Source: DALYJJ01 sp031969915
Lineage (GTDB): Bacteria > Acidobacteriota > Terriglobia > Bryobacterales > Bryobacteraceae
DNA length: 64,000 bases
Direction: 5' to 3'
Assembly: GCA_031969915.1 (NCBI GenBank)
Contig: DALYJJ010000007.1
Span: 1 to 64,000 of the forward strand
The notes under the pieces are model-generated. The model saw only the letters and a program-made list of their open reading frames with translations. It ran no database searches and was not told where the DNA came from. The position numbers and the translations under genes were made by a program. Within the stretch, counting starts at the first letter, position 1; each line of letters opens with the position of its first letter. This document shows positions 8,562-17,442 of this stretch, piece after piece.

Positions 8562-10586
8562 ATGAAGCCTTGGCGGCTCGCGTTTCTCGCGCTGCTGGTG
8601 GCGGCGCATTCGCTGCTGGCGCAGCCGGTGCTGCGGTTGAAAGGGATCGGAGCCAAGGCGGACATGCAGGAGCCTTCCGCGCTGGGAGGGGCCGAGGCGC
8701 TGAAGGCCGGGACTCATACCATCGTGCAGATGGAAGAACATGCGGATCTGAAGGAGGCCCTGGACGAACTCATCCGCCGGGGCGCTCGCGTGGTGGCCTA
8801 TGTGCCCGACGGCGCGGCACTGGTGTGGACCGAAGAGGCCATCCCGCTGGACGGCCTGCCGGTGGCGTGGGCAGGTGAGTTGCGGTCGGGTTGGAAGCTG
8901 AGCGGCGAACTGGTGTACGCCGGCGCCATGACCGTGGTGGCCGAGTTCCACCCGGACGTCGACATTGAGTTGGCGCGGACTCGCGCGGTGGGGCTTGGGC
9001 TGGCGATTCGGGAACACCCGGACCTGGCCGCCGGTCATCTCATCGTCACTGGCGAGCCGGATCAGATCTGGCGGCTGGCGGAGTTGGACGAGACGGCGTA
9101 CGTGTATCCGGTGTCGCCGGAATTGGCCGGCGGCGAAGCGGTTCATGCGTGCGCCAGCGCGATTACGGCTGTGGGTCCGGTGGGCCAGTACGTGGCCACG
9201 GTGGGCGACGGTTGGGACGGGCCGGGGCGTGGAGCGGCGGCGCTTTCCTTCGTCTTCGGCCCCTTGACGGACAGGCTGAGCGCGGAGCAGAGCAAGTCGG
9301 AGATCCGCCGCGCCTTCGACGCGTGGTCGTCGGTGGCCGCGATCGACTTTCAGGAGGCGACAGGAACCGGGCTCCAGCGGTCCATCGCGATCCTGTTCGG
9401 GGAAGGCGACCACGGCGATGGCTACCCGTTCGACGGCCCCGGCCGCGGCCTGGCGCACACGTTCTTTCCCGCGCCGCCAAACCCGGAGCCAATCGCCGGG
9501 GACATGCACCTGGACGGCGCCGAGCCGTGGCGCGCCGGCGCCGACGTGGACCTGTTTAGCGTGGCCTTGCACGAACTGGGGCACGCGCTTGGTCTGGGCC
9601 ACTCGGACCGGCCGGGCGCGGTGATGTACCCGTACTACCGGCAAGCCGCGGGCCTGACCGCGGAGGACATTGCGGCGATTCGAACGCTGTACGCGGCGCG
9701 CGAAACGAACCCTTCGGAGCCGCCTCCGCAGCCGCCCCCACCCGCGCCCTCCGCCCCGTTGGCGCTGACCGTGACGCCGCCCGCAAGCCCCGTGCGTCTG
9801 GCCTCCGTCGTCGTGCAGGGGTCAGCGGCCGGCGGCAGCGGCAGCGTGCGCGTGACGTGGGTGAGCGACCGCGGGGGCACTGGTTGGCTGGATCTGCCGG
9901 TTGCGGCAGGCACTCGCTTGTGGCGTTTTGACAGCGTTCCCCTGGCCGTCGGATTGAACCGGATCTCGGTGGTCGCGACGGATGGCGCCGCCGCGCGAGT
10001 GGCCAGGGAGTTCCTGGTGACGAGAGAAGAAGCGCCGCCGGAACCGCCGGTGCTCCGGATCGCCACCGTGGCGGGGCGCGTCTCCACCCCCGCCATTACT
10101 TTGGAAGGGACGGCGGCACACTCCTCGGGCATCGGGCGCGTGTTGTGGGTGAACGACCGTGGGGGTTCGGGTCAGGCGTCGGGCACAACGTCCTGGCGCG
10201 TGCCCGCGATCACTCTGCAGCCGGGATTGAACCGCCTCACGGTGACCGCGTACGCGATCGCGGGCGCTACCAAGTCGGCGGTACTGACCATGGAACTGGT
10301 CACGCGAGACACCACGGCGCCCTCGCTGACCGTGATTGCCCCGTCCGGCGCCTCCACCAGCACCAGCGACGCTTCCATCGCCATTCGCGGCACGGCGCGT
10401 GATGACGTGGGTGTGGTGGAAGTTACGTGGGAAAGCTCCACCGGCGCGCGCGGCACGGCTCCGGGAACCACTTCCTGGGGGCCCGCCACGGTCCCTTTGC
10501 TGGTGGGTACAAACCGCATCACCGTGCGGGCCAAGGACGCCGCCGGCAACATCGCCTGGCGGGCGATCACGGTGACGCGGAAGTAA
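8562..10586 (+). CDS. Secreted matrixin-like (M10) metalloprotease with Ig-like repeats
   Basis: 674 residues with a signal peptide (LAFLALLVAAHSLLAQ). The zinc-binding motif HELGHALGLGH covers residues 337-347 (His337, Glu338, His341, His347), with the Met-turn at M355 in VMYPYY. This is the metzincin/matrixin arrangement. Downstream, about 380-395 is a Pro-rich linker (PPPQPPPPAP), followed by three Ig-like repeats of about 85-95 residues, each containing a V-W-x-S/N-D/S-R-G-type motif and a VGLNRISV/VGTNRITV motif. The repeats probably bind surfaces or polymers. It is likely an extracellular endopeptidase. A strong terminator follows at 10612. Confidence 0.87.
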   Translation: MKPWRLAFLALLVAAHSLLAQPVLRLKGIGAKADMQEPSALGGAEALKAGTHTIVQMEEHADLKEALDELIRRGARVVAYVPDGAALVWTEEAIPLDGLPVAWAGELRSGWKLSGELVYAGAMTVVAEFHPDVDIELARTRAVGLGLAIREHPDLAAGHLIVTGEPDQIWRLAELDETAYVYPVSPELAGGEAVHACASAITAVGPVGQYVATVGDGWDGPGRGAAALSFVFGPLTDRLSAEQSKSEIRRAFDAWSSVAAIDFQEATGTGLQRSIAILFGEGDHGDGYPFDGPGRGLAHTFFPAPPNPEPIAGDMHLDGAEPWRAGADVDLFSVALHELGHALGLGHSDRPGAVMYPYYRQAAGLTAEDIAAIRTLYAARETNPSEPPPQPPPPAPSAPLALTVTPPASPVRLASVVVQGSAAGGSGSVRVTWVSDRGGTGWLDLPVAAGTRLWRFDSVPLAVGLNRISVVATDGAAARVAREFLVTREEAPPEPPVLRIATVAGRVSTPAITLEGTAAHSSGIGRVLWVNDRGGSGQASGTTSWRVPAITLQPGLNRLTVTAYAIAGATKSAVLTMELVTRDTTAPSLTVIAPSGASTSTSDASIAIRGTARDDVGVVEVTWESSTGARGTAPGTTSWGPATVPLLVGTNRITVRAKDAAGNIAWRAITVTRK

Positions 10587-10611
10587 GAAGCTCTCGCCGG
10601 ACCTTCGGCGA

Positions 10612-10659
10612 ACCGGGCAGCCGGAACCTCCACCCGGCGGCTGCCCGGTCTTTCTTTTC
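10612..10659 (+). terminator. Intrinsic terminator after the metalloprotease gene
   Basis: A 12-bp perfect stem (ACCGGGCAGCCG at 10612-10623 with its complement at 10638-10649), a 14-base loop, then a T-rich tail CTTTCTTTT. It sits between convergent genes, 25 bases past the protease stop. Confidence 0.85.
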
Positions 10660-10660
10660 C

Positions 10661-11965
10661 CTAAGCGAACAGCTTCTCGAGTTTCGAGCCGGCGCGCACA
10701 ATCGTCTGGCTGCGCTCGGGGCCCGTCGAAACGCACCCCACTTCCACTCCCGAGCGCTGCTCCAGGAAATCGACGTACCGGCGCGCGTTCTCCGGAAGAT
10801 CCTGGTAGCGCGTCACGCCCTTGGTCGGCGTCGCCCAGCCGGGCAGCGTCTCATAGACCGCCTCGATGGCCTCCATGTCGGCGCGCCGCGCGGGCATTGC
10901 CTCGATCACCTCGCCCTTCAGCTTGTAGCCCGTGCACACCGGGATCTCCGCGAGGTGGTCGAGCACATCGAGCTTGGTGATGATGAGGGAATCGAAGCCG
11001 TTCACGGCCGCCGTGTACCGCAGCAGCGGCACATCGAAAAACCCGCAGCGCCGCGGCCGGCCGGTGACGGAGCCGAACTCGTTGCCCGCGTTGCGAATGC
11101 TATCGCCCACGGAGCCCAGCGCCTCAGACGGGAACGGCCCGCCTCCCACCCGCGTGATGTACGCCTTGGAGACGCCCACGATCCCGTCGATGGCCGTCGG
11201 CGGCACACCCGTGCCGGTGCACGCGCCGCCCGCCGCCGCGCTGGACGACGTAACGAACGGGTAGGTTCCGTGGTCGATGTCGAGCATCGTCCCCTGGGCG
11301 CCTTCGAACAGCACTCGTTTGCCGCCCCGGATGGCCTGATGGAGCAGGATCGCGGTGTCGCACACCATCGGGCGGATGCGCGCCGCCAGTTCGCGGTACT
11401 GCTCGCAGATGCCCGCGAAGTCGATCTCGCCGGCCAGGTGAAACGCGCCCGCGATGGTCTGCTTGTCCTGCGCTACGTCGTTATAGAGTGCGCGAAACGC
11501 ATCGTCGTCCATCAGGTCCGCGATACGAATACCGCGCCGGCCGATCTTGTCTTCGTAGCAGGGCCCGATGCCGCGCGAGGTGGTGCCGATGGCCTCGCGG
11601 TCCTTGCGCTTCTCCGAGATGTTCTCGATCAGGCGGTGGAACGGAAAGATGACGTGGGCGCGGTTGGAAATGCGGAGCTGGCCGGAAACGTCGATGCCCG
11701 CCGATTCGAGCGACTTCATCTCCTCGTTCAGCGCCACCGGATCCACAACCACGCCGTTGCCGATGACCGCCAGCACGCCGGGCCGAAGCACGCCGCTCGG
11801 GATCAGCTTGAGGACGAACTTGCGATCCCCGATCTGCACCGTGTGCCCGGCGTTGTGCCCGCCTTGATAGCGCGCCACGATGTCGAAGCGGTCGGAGAAC
11901 AGGTCGACGATCTTGCCTTTGCCCTCGTCGCCCCACTGGGCGCCCAAAACGATAACGTTACTCAT
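10661..11965 (-). CDS. purA: Adenylosuccinate synthetase
   Basis: 434 residues, the usual length. It joins IMP and aspartate with GTP to make adenylosuccinate, the first committed step to AMP. The N-terminus VIVLGAQWGDEGKGKIVD holds the P-loop variant and catalytic Asp. GGHNAGHTV holds the catalytic His, and GTTSRGIGPCYEDK and FEGAQGTMLDIDHGTYPFVTSS are the conserved IMP-binding segments. The C-terminal GTP-binding part reads DLPENARRYVDFLE. It is a cytosolic housekeeping gene. The next gene on the strand, an EF-G paralogue, lies upstream with 135 bases between, so purA may have its own promoter. Confidence 0.97.
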   Translation of the reverse strand: MSNVIVLGAQWGDEGKGKIVDLFSDRFDIVARYQGGHNAGHTVQIGDRKFVLKLIPSGVLRPGVLAVIGNGVVVDPVALNEEMKSLESAGIDVSGQLRISNRAHVIFPFHRLIENISEKRKDREAIGTTSRGIGPCYEDKIGRRGIRIADLMDDDAFRALYNDVAQDKQTIAGAFHLAGEIDFAGICEQYRELAARIRPMVCDTAILLHQAIRGGKRVLFEGAQGTMLDIDHGTYPFVTSSSAAAGGACTGTGVPPTAIDGIVGVSKAYITRVGGGPFPSEALGSVGDSIRNAGNEFGSVTGRPRRCGFFDVPLLRYTAAVNGFDSLIITKLDVLDHLAEIPVCTGYKLKGEVIEAMPARRADMEAIEAVYETLPGWATPTKGVTRYQDLPENARRYVDFLEQRSGVEVGCVSTGPERSQTIVRAGSKLEKLFA

Positions 11966-12100
11966 GGTGGTGAACGGAGACCAAAACTCTTTAGTTTACC
12001 GCGTTCTCCACCCCAAGCCTCGATCTCATCGGATTCTGCGGACACACTCTCACTGCATGCCTCACCCGAGGGCCGTCCGGTGCGAGGGGAACCCGCGAGG

Positions 12101-14203
12101 CTACTCTTCTTCCTCTTCCTCGCCCGCCCTGGCTGCCCGGGCGGCGTTGATGATCTTCTCGGCCTGGAGCGCCGGCACGAAATCGTAGTGGGAGAACTCC
12201 ATGGTGAATGAGGCGCGGCCCTGGGTCATGGAGGTGAGATCGCTCTGATAGGAGAGCATCTCCGACATGGGAACCTGGGCGCGGATGATCTGGGTCTGGC
12301 CCTTGGTATCCATGCCCTGGACGCGTCCGCGACGGGAGTTGAAGTCGGACATCAGGTCGCCGGCGTACTCGACGGGGGCCTGCACCTCGACGTTCATGAC
12401 GGGTTCGAGGAGGGTCGGCTTGGCGATCTCCATCGCCGCCTTGAAGGCCTTCCGGGCGGCGAGCTTGAACGACATTTCCGAGGAGTCGACGTCGTGATAG
12501 GAACCGTCGTAGACCACCACTTTGAAGTCCACCACGGGGTAGCCGGCCAGGTAGCCGCGCTCAGCGGCTTCCAGGATGCCCTTCTCAATCGCGGGCACGT
12601 ACTGACGAGGGATCGAGCCGCCGAAGATTTCGTTGCCGAACTCAAAACCCGCTCCGCGGTCGAGAGGTTCCATGCGAATCCAGCAATCGCCGAACTGGCC
12701 GTGTCCGCCGGTCTGTTTCTTGTGGCGCCCCTGCACCTCGGCGCGGCCGCGAATGGTCTCCCGATAGGGGATCTTCGGAGCGTGCAGTTCGACGTCCACG
12801 CTGTAGCGTTTCTTCAGGCGGCTGACGACGATCTCGACGTGCTGTTGTCCGGCGCCGGCGAGCAGGAACTCCTTGGTCTGCGGGTCGCGATAGAACCGCA
12901 GGCTGGTGTCCTCTTCCATGATGCGGTGGATGGCGTTGCCCATGCGGTCTTCGTCGTTGCGGGACTTGGCGGCGACGGCGTAGGCGATGGAGGGCTCCGG
13001 CACCTTCACGGCCGGGTAAACGATGGGAGTCGCCTTATCGGAAAGCGTGTCGCCGGTAAGAGTGTCCTTGAGCTTCGCTACCGCGCCGATGTCGCCCGCG
13101 TGGAGGTCCGTGACCGGGGCCAGGGTCTTACCCGAAAGCACGCTGATGTGAGAGAGGCGCTCGGGGGCGCCGGCGCGCATGTTCTGAAGAGTGGCGTCGT
13201 TCTTCACCACGCCCGACATCACTTTGAAGTACGACAGGCGGCCGGCGAACGGGTCCACGACGGTCTTGAAGACGAACACGGCGGGATGTTCGCTATCGGC
13301 GACGCCGCGCGCGGCCGGTTCCCCGTTGGAGAGGCCCTTGGCCGGCCCGCGTTCGTTGGGGGCGGGCAGCACTTCCAGGGCGAAGTCGAGCAGCAGATCG
13401 GTTCCGATGTTGTGGAGCGCCGAGAGGCATAGCACCGGGAAGACCTTCAGTTCGCGCATCTCGCGGCGGAGGCCATCGATGATGTGCTCGGCGGGCAGCG
13501 TGCCTTCGGCGAAGAACTCCTCCATGAGGTCGTCTTCGCCCTCGGCGACGGCCTCCACCAGGCTCTCATGGGCCTTCTGGGCGGCTTCCGCCATGTCGCC
13601 GGGGATGGGCACTTCCTTGGCCTTGCCGTCGCCGTCCGGCGTATAGACGAAGGCCTTCATGCGAACCAGGTCGACGACACCCTTGAAGTCTTTTTCCGAT
13701 CCGATGGGCAGGTGGATGGGGACGGCGTGGCGTCCGAAGAACTCGTGGATGCTCTCGAGGGCGCGTTCGAAACTGGACCGTTCCCGATCCAGCTTGTTGA
13801 TCACCAGAGCGCGCGGAAGGCCGAACTCGGCGGCGTATTCCCAGACTTTCTCCGTGCTGACCTCGACCCCCGCCACACCGTCGACCATCACATAGCAGGA
13901 ATCGGCGGCGGCGAGCGTGGAACGGGTGTCATTGAGGAAGATATTGAAGCCAGGCGTGTCGATCAGATTCAGCTTCGCCTTCTTCCACTCGGCGTAGGAC
14001 AGCGCCGAGGAGATAGTAAACTTCCGGGCGATCTCTTCTTCGTCGAAATCGGTGACGGTGTTGCCCTCGTCGGAGCGGGTCAGGCGGTTGGTGACGCCGG
14101 TGGTATAGAGCATACCGGCGGCGACCGAGGTCTTACCCGACTTGCCGTGCCCCACCAGGGCAACATTTCGGATGTCTTTTGTTTCGTAGACTTTCACGCT
14201 CAC
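12101..14203 (-). CDS. Elongation factor G paralogue (EF-G-like translational GTPase)
   Basis: 700 residues with complete EF-G domain order. The GTPase domain has G1 GHGKSGKTS (18-26), G3 DTPG (82-85) and G4 NKLD (136-139), followed by domains II to V. Phe86 replaces the catalytic His that follows DTPG in canonical EF-G, as in the EF-G-like second subgroup of bacterial paralogues, where an aromatic residue is common. The chain ends in an acidic tail of consecutive Glu residues. The main translational EF-G would be expected in a str operon elsewhere. The role may be a specialised or stress-related translocase. No neighbouring ribosomal genes are present here. Confidence 0.88.
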   Translation of the reverse strand: MSVKVYETKDIRNVALVGHGKSGKTSVAAGMLYTTGVTNRLTRSDEGNTVTDFDEEEIARKFTISSALSYAEWKKAKLNLIDTPGFNIFLNDTRSTLAAADSCYVMVDGVAGVEVSTEKVWEYAAEFGLPRALVINKLDRERSSFERALESIHEFFGRHAVPIHLPIGSEKDFKGVVDLVRMKAFVYTPDGDGKAKEVPIPGDMAEAAQKAHESLVEAVAEGEDDLMEEFFAEGTLPAEHIIDGLRREMRELKVFPVLCLSALHNIGTDLLLDFALEVLPAPNERGPAKGLSNGEPAARGVADSEHPAVFVFKTVVDPFAGRLSYFKVMSGVVKNDATLQNMRAGAPERLSHISVLSGKTLAPVTDLHAGDIGAVAKLKDTLTGDTLSDKATPIVYPAVKVPEPSIAYAVAAKSRNDEDRMGNAIHRIMEEDTSLRFYRDPQTKEFLLAGAGQQHVEIVVSRLKKRYSVDVELHAPKIPYRETIRGRAEVQGRHKKQTGGHGQFGDCWIRMEPLDRGAGFEFGNEIFGGSIPRQYVPAIEKGILEAAERGYLAGYPVVDFKVVVYDGSYHDVDSSEMSFKLAARKAFKAAMEIAKPTLLEPVMNVEVQAPVEYAGDLMSDFNSRRGRVQGMDTKGQTQIIRAQVPMSEMLSYQSDLTSMTQGRASFTMEFSHYDFVPALQAEKIINAARAARAGEEEEEE

Positions 14204-14411
14204 TCCTAACCGTGTTGTAACGGGAGCGGCTCCAGCGCCCGCGCCTTCGCCTTGCAGGCTGGTCAGCGCGCTGTGTGGCGCTGGTGTCGGTCCGAAGTCA
14301 GGATAGTATCACAGTGCGATAACAGGTAGGCGGAACGCGCCATCCGGGGGGGCGGACAGGCCGCCGGGAGAGCAGCGCGCCCCCCTGGGTGTGTGTGCGG
14401 CCGCGCGGCGT

Positions 14412-16151
14412 TCAGGGGCGCGCGGGCAGGATTCTGCGGACCTCGTCGATCATGGCGTTAACGAACGGTTGGCCGCCGGTGACCAGGTTCTCGCGGGTCA
14501 TGATGCTAAGCGGCACGTCGGGCTGAACGCCGGCGTTCTCAATTAGGCTCGTGGGGCCGGTGGGGCTGGCGTAGGCGCGCTCACGCACGAACAGTGACCG
14601 GGTGATGCGCAGGTTCGCTTCAATGACACCGGTGTGGAAGTAATCGTTCACGTTGCCGCCTAAGCCTCCGGTTCGGATGCCGGCGATCTTGCCGCGATTG
14701 GCATCCTGGAAGAGTGCCGGGAAGATGTCGCCGGCGGAAACGCTGAACTCGTTGGTGAGCAGGATGACCGGCTTGGTGTAGACAACATCCTGAGGGAATG
14801 CGGTGAGTGAGGAGGAGCAGATCGGGAAGACGCCGGTTTCCTCGCCCTTCTCGTACGCCGCGGAGACGACGTTGTAGTACTGCTGGAGCACTTCGCGCTC
14901 CCACTGGGCGACGTTGGGACCGGCGGCGTTGAGGGCGCGCGCCTCGAAGTAGGTCTTCCAGGTTTGGGTGGGCTTGATCCAGTAGCCGACGCCCCAGAAC
15001 GGCTGCGGCACGAGGAAGCGGAGCAGTTCGAGAGCGTAGCAGGCGCTGCCGCCGGGGTTGTGCATCACGTCGATCACCAGGGCGGACGTGCTCTGCTGCA
15101 GCTCGGTGATTTCCTGGCGGAACTGGCTGAGCGCAAGGGCGGAGTTGGAAGGGCTGAAGGTAAAGATGCGAATCCAGCCGATGGTCTGCCCGTCCACAGG
15201 GAACGTGCCGGAGACGAACTGGTCGGTCGACCGTGCCCCGAGGCGGAGGCGGAAGCCGGGCGGCGGGTTGTAGAGAGGGGTGGGCTGGCCGAGGCCGATG
15301 AGGGCCACATCGGCGGGGTGCGCTTCGGCGATCTGCGTCTCAGCGATTAGCTTTTCCGAAGGGGTGAGGGGCTCCTCCGGGGTGGGGCGCGGTCCGGTCC
15401 AGAGGCCCCAGTTGCGAGCGATGTCTTCATAGCGGGCCGAGCGGTCGCGGATCAGAGTGGGCTTGGCCGCGGCGCTGAGGCGCGGGCCGCTGACCGGGGG
15501 CAGATTCACGATCGGCGTGGCGAACTTGGCCCAGGGGATGTCGTAGGTGGCTTCGGCGCCGCTGGGCTTACGGACGACTACGCTGGCGGTCTCGCCGATA
15601 TTGGCGGCCCAGGGGATGGCCGACTGTGGGCGGAACGTGATGAAGTCGGCGGCGCGGCGGCGCGTGGCGCTGTCGTTGGCGCCTTCGCCGTACTTGGAGA
15701 GCCGGCGGATCCATTCCTCTGAGGTGACGCCATCGACCGAGACCACTTCATCGCCGATCTCGATCGGGAAACGGTTGCGCGCGAACGCGGGCGAGATGAA
15801 CTCAATCAGCGTCTTGCCGTCATAGATGTCGAGATCGAAGCGAAGATAGGCCTGGAAGTTCGAAGGAAGCGTGTAGCGGATGTGGCCGTCCTTGAGGCTG
15901 GCGAGATACTCAATGACGAGGTCGTAGTATTCGAGATCGTTGCGGGTGGCGCGCACGCGGGTGAGCCAGGGCCCGATGTTGGCGAGATCGAAGCCGAACT
16001 GTTCGATCTTCCAATTCGCGGGCGTGTAGTGGCGCACGTAGAACTGGCTGAGGGAAGTAAAGTCGGCCGCTTTCTGGTCGGCGGTCATCTGGGCCAGCGC
16101 CGCGGAGGCGCCGAGCGCCCCGGTTAACAGCAGTAAACGGAGGATGCGCAT
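14412..16151 (-). CDS. Secreted S41 family (tail-specific/tricorn-like) peptidase
   Basis: 579 residues. Signal peptide MRILRLLLLTGALGASAALAQ, a PDZ-like region (IGDEVVSVDGVTSEEWIRRLS, about 130-160), and a C-terminal S41 domain. The strand VIDVMHNPGGSACYALELL and the loop NEFSVSAGD carry the expected nucleophile, Ser472 by alignment with the T-A-S-A-S-E motif. The later segment GIRTGGLGGNVNDY has no Lys of the GKG type, so a tricorn-like active site is more likely than a CtpA Ser-Lys dyad. It probably acts in the periplasm or outside the cell on unfolded or C-terminal substrates. It stands alone on this strand. Confidence 0.85.
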   Translation of the reverse strand: MRILRLLLLTGALGASAALAQMTADQKAADFTSLSQFYVRHYTPANWKIEQFGFDLANIGPWLTRVRATRNDLEYYDLVIEYLASLKDGHIRYTLPSNFQAYLRFDLDIYDGKTLIEFISPAFARNRFPIEIGDEVVSVDGVTSEEWIRRLSKYGEGANDSATRRRAADFITFRPQSAIPWAANIGETASVVVRKPSGAEATYDIPWAKFATPIVNLPPVSGPRLSAAAKPTLIRDRSARYEDIARNWGLWTGPRPTPEEPLTPSEKLIAETQIAEAHPADVALIGLGQPTPLYNPPPGFRLRLGARSTDQFVSGTFPVDGQTIGWIRIFTFSPSNSALALSQFRQEITELQQSTSALVIDVMHNPGGSACYALELLRFLVPQPFWGVGYWIKPTQTWKTYFEARALNAAGPNVAQWEREVLQQYYNVVSAAYEKGEETGVFPICSSSLTAFPQDVVYTKPVILLTNEFSVSAGDIFPALFQDANRGKIAGIRTGGLGGNVNDYFHTGVIEANLRITRSLFVRERAYASPTGPTSLIENAGVQPDVPLSIMTRENLVTGGQPFVNAMIDEVRRILPARP

Positions 16152-16197
16152 ACGTGCCCGCAGGGTAACACTCCCGAAGGGAGTTGCGGGGCCGCCC

Positions 16198-17434
16198 CTA
16201 ATGTCCCGGTGCCGCGGCGGGGGCGTGAGAGCCGGCCTCGGGGAGAAAGTAGAAGATGATACCGAGAATCGCGTAGACGACGAGGAGTTGGAGCCCCTCG
16301 AGCCAGTTCGATTCGCCGTCGCTCGAGATCTGGCCGGCGATGACCACGGCGATGATGACCGCCAGCACCTCGGCGGGCGTGAATACGAGGTCCATCGGCT
16401 GCGGACCGATGACCAGGCTGGCGAGCACCAGGATGGGCGCGATGAAGAGGGCGATCTGGAGGCTGCTCCCGGCTGCGATGGTGAGGCTGAGATCCATGCG
16501 GTTCTTCATGGCCACCAGGATCGCGGTGCTGTGTTCGGCGGCGTTGCCGACGATGGCCACAACGAAGACGCCGACGAAGACCTCGGTCATGCCGAACGTC
16601 TTTGCGGTGGCTTCCACGCTGCCCACAAGGATCTCGCTGACCCAGGCGATGAGAGCGGTGGAGACGCCGAGCACGGCGACGGAGCGGCCGAGGCTCCAGG
16701 ACTGATGCTGCTCCTCCTCGCGCACTTCGGCCGTTTCGGGCGGCGGGCTGACAAAGAAGTGCTTATGCGTTTTGAGCGTGAACCAGAGACTGGCGAGGTA
16801 GGTGAGGAGCAGGACGATGGAGATCTCAACGCTGATGTCGATCTCGCTCGGCCATCCCTTGGGACCGGCCAGGGCGTGGAACGCGGCGGGGAGGAGCAGG
16901 GCGGTGGCGGCGAGCGTGAGCATGGTGGACTGCGAACGCGCGCCCTGGGCGTTAAACCGCTGCTCCTTGAACTTGAGGCCGCCGGCGACGACGCCTAGCA
17001 GCGGGTTCTTGCGCGACAGGAAGCCGCCGAGCGCGCCGCCGACGCCGCCCGCGTTGCCCTCGGAGANNNNNNNNNNTGAACTTGAGGCCGCCGGCGAACA
17101 CCGCGGCGCCGAGGACGAGCAGCACGTTGCCGATGATGGAACCGGTGAGCGAGGCCTTGACCACGCCATAGAGACCTTTGTTCAGGGCCACAAGAGCGAT
17201 AATCAGCTCCGCGGCGTTGCCGAAGGTTGCGTTGAGGAGGCCGCCGACGCCCTCGCTGGTTCGTTCGGCCAGATGCTCGGTGGCATGTCCCAGCCAACCG
17301 GCCAGCGGAATGATGGCCAGGCAGGCGGAGACGAAGATCAGGGTGTGCGACTCGGGCGCGGTGAATTCGAGGCCCACGGCGATGGGCACAAACACGAGCA
17401 GCCAGTTGAGCGAGGGCTTCAGCAGGTTCTTCAT
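16198..17434 (-). CDS. cax: Calcium/proton exchanger of the CaCA (Cax) family, interrupted by an assembly gap
   Basis: The start ATG at 17434 begins MKNLLKPSLNWLLVFVPIAVG and runs to VLVLGAAVFAGGLKF before the N gap. After the gap a second frame carries KEQRFNAQGARSQSTMLTLA to the C-terminus at 16198. The two alpha-repeats are visible: GNAAELIIALVAL and GNAAEHSTAILVAMKNRMDLS, the ion-binding signature of Cax exchangers. About ten transmembrane helices can be drawn. The segment AGGLKF occurs on both sides of the gap, and joining at this shared segment gives one uninterrupted protein. The gene starts 8 bases after the Hsp70-like gene and is probably cotranscribed. It exports Ca2+ using the proton gradient. 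Confidence 0.85.
16968..16988 (+). repeat. 21-bp sequence duplicated across the scaffold gap (copy 1)
   Basis: The sequence beginning TGAACTTGAGGCC occurs here and again, identically over 21 bases, at 17077-17097 immediately after the N run. In the gene it encodes AGGLKF both times, in the same codon phase. It is most likely the same genomic locus assembled twice. Confidence 0.85.
17067..17076. other. Scaffold gap of 10 N inside the Ca2+/H+ exchanger gene
   Basis: Ten undetermined bases. The 78 bases just left of the gap (16989-17066) encode GNAGGVGGALGGFLSRKN in frame, which does not fit the exchanger family at this point. They are probably a spurious contig end. Confidence 0.95.
17077..17097 (+). 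repeat. 21-bp sequence duplicated across the scaffold gap (copy 2)
   Basis: Identical to 16968-16988 and directly abutting the N run. This is the pattern expected when two contigs overlap by a k-mer but were scaffolded without merging. Confidence 0.85.
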
Positions 17435-17442
17435 GGAGAGGT

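Noticed and set aside
8505..9644. Minus-strand open frame opposite the metalloprotease
   Set aside because: The zinc motif and repeats are on the plus strand; the antisense product lacks any motif.
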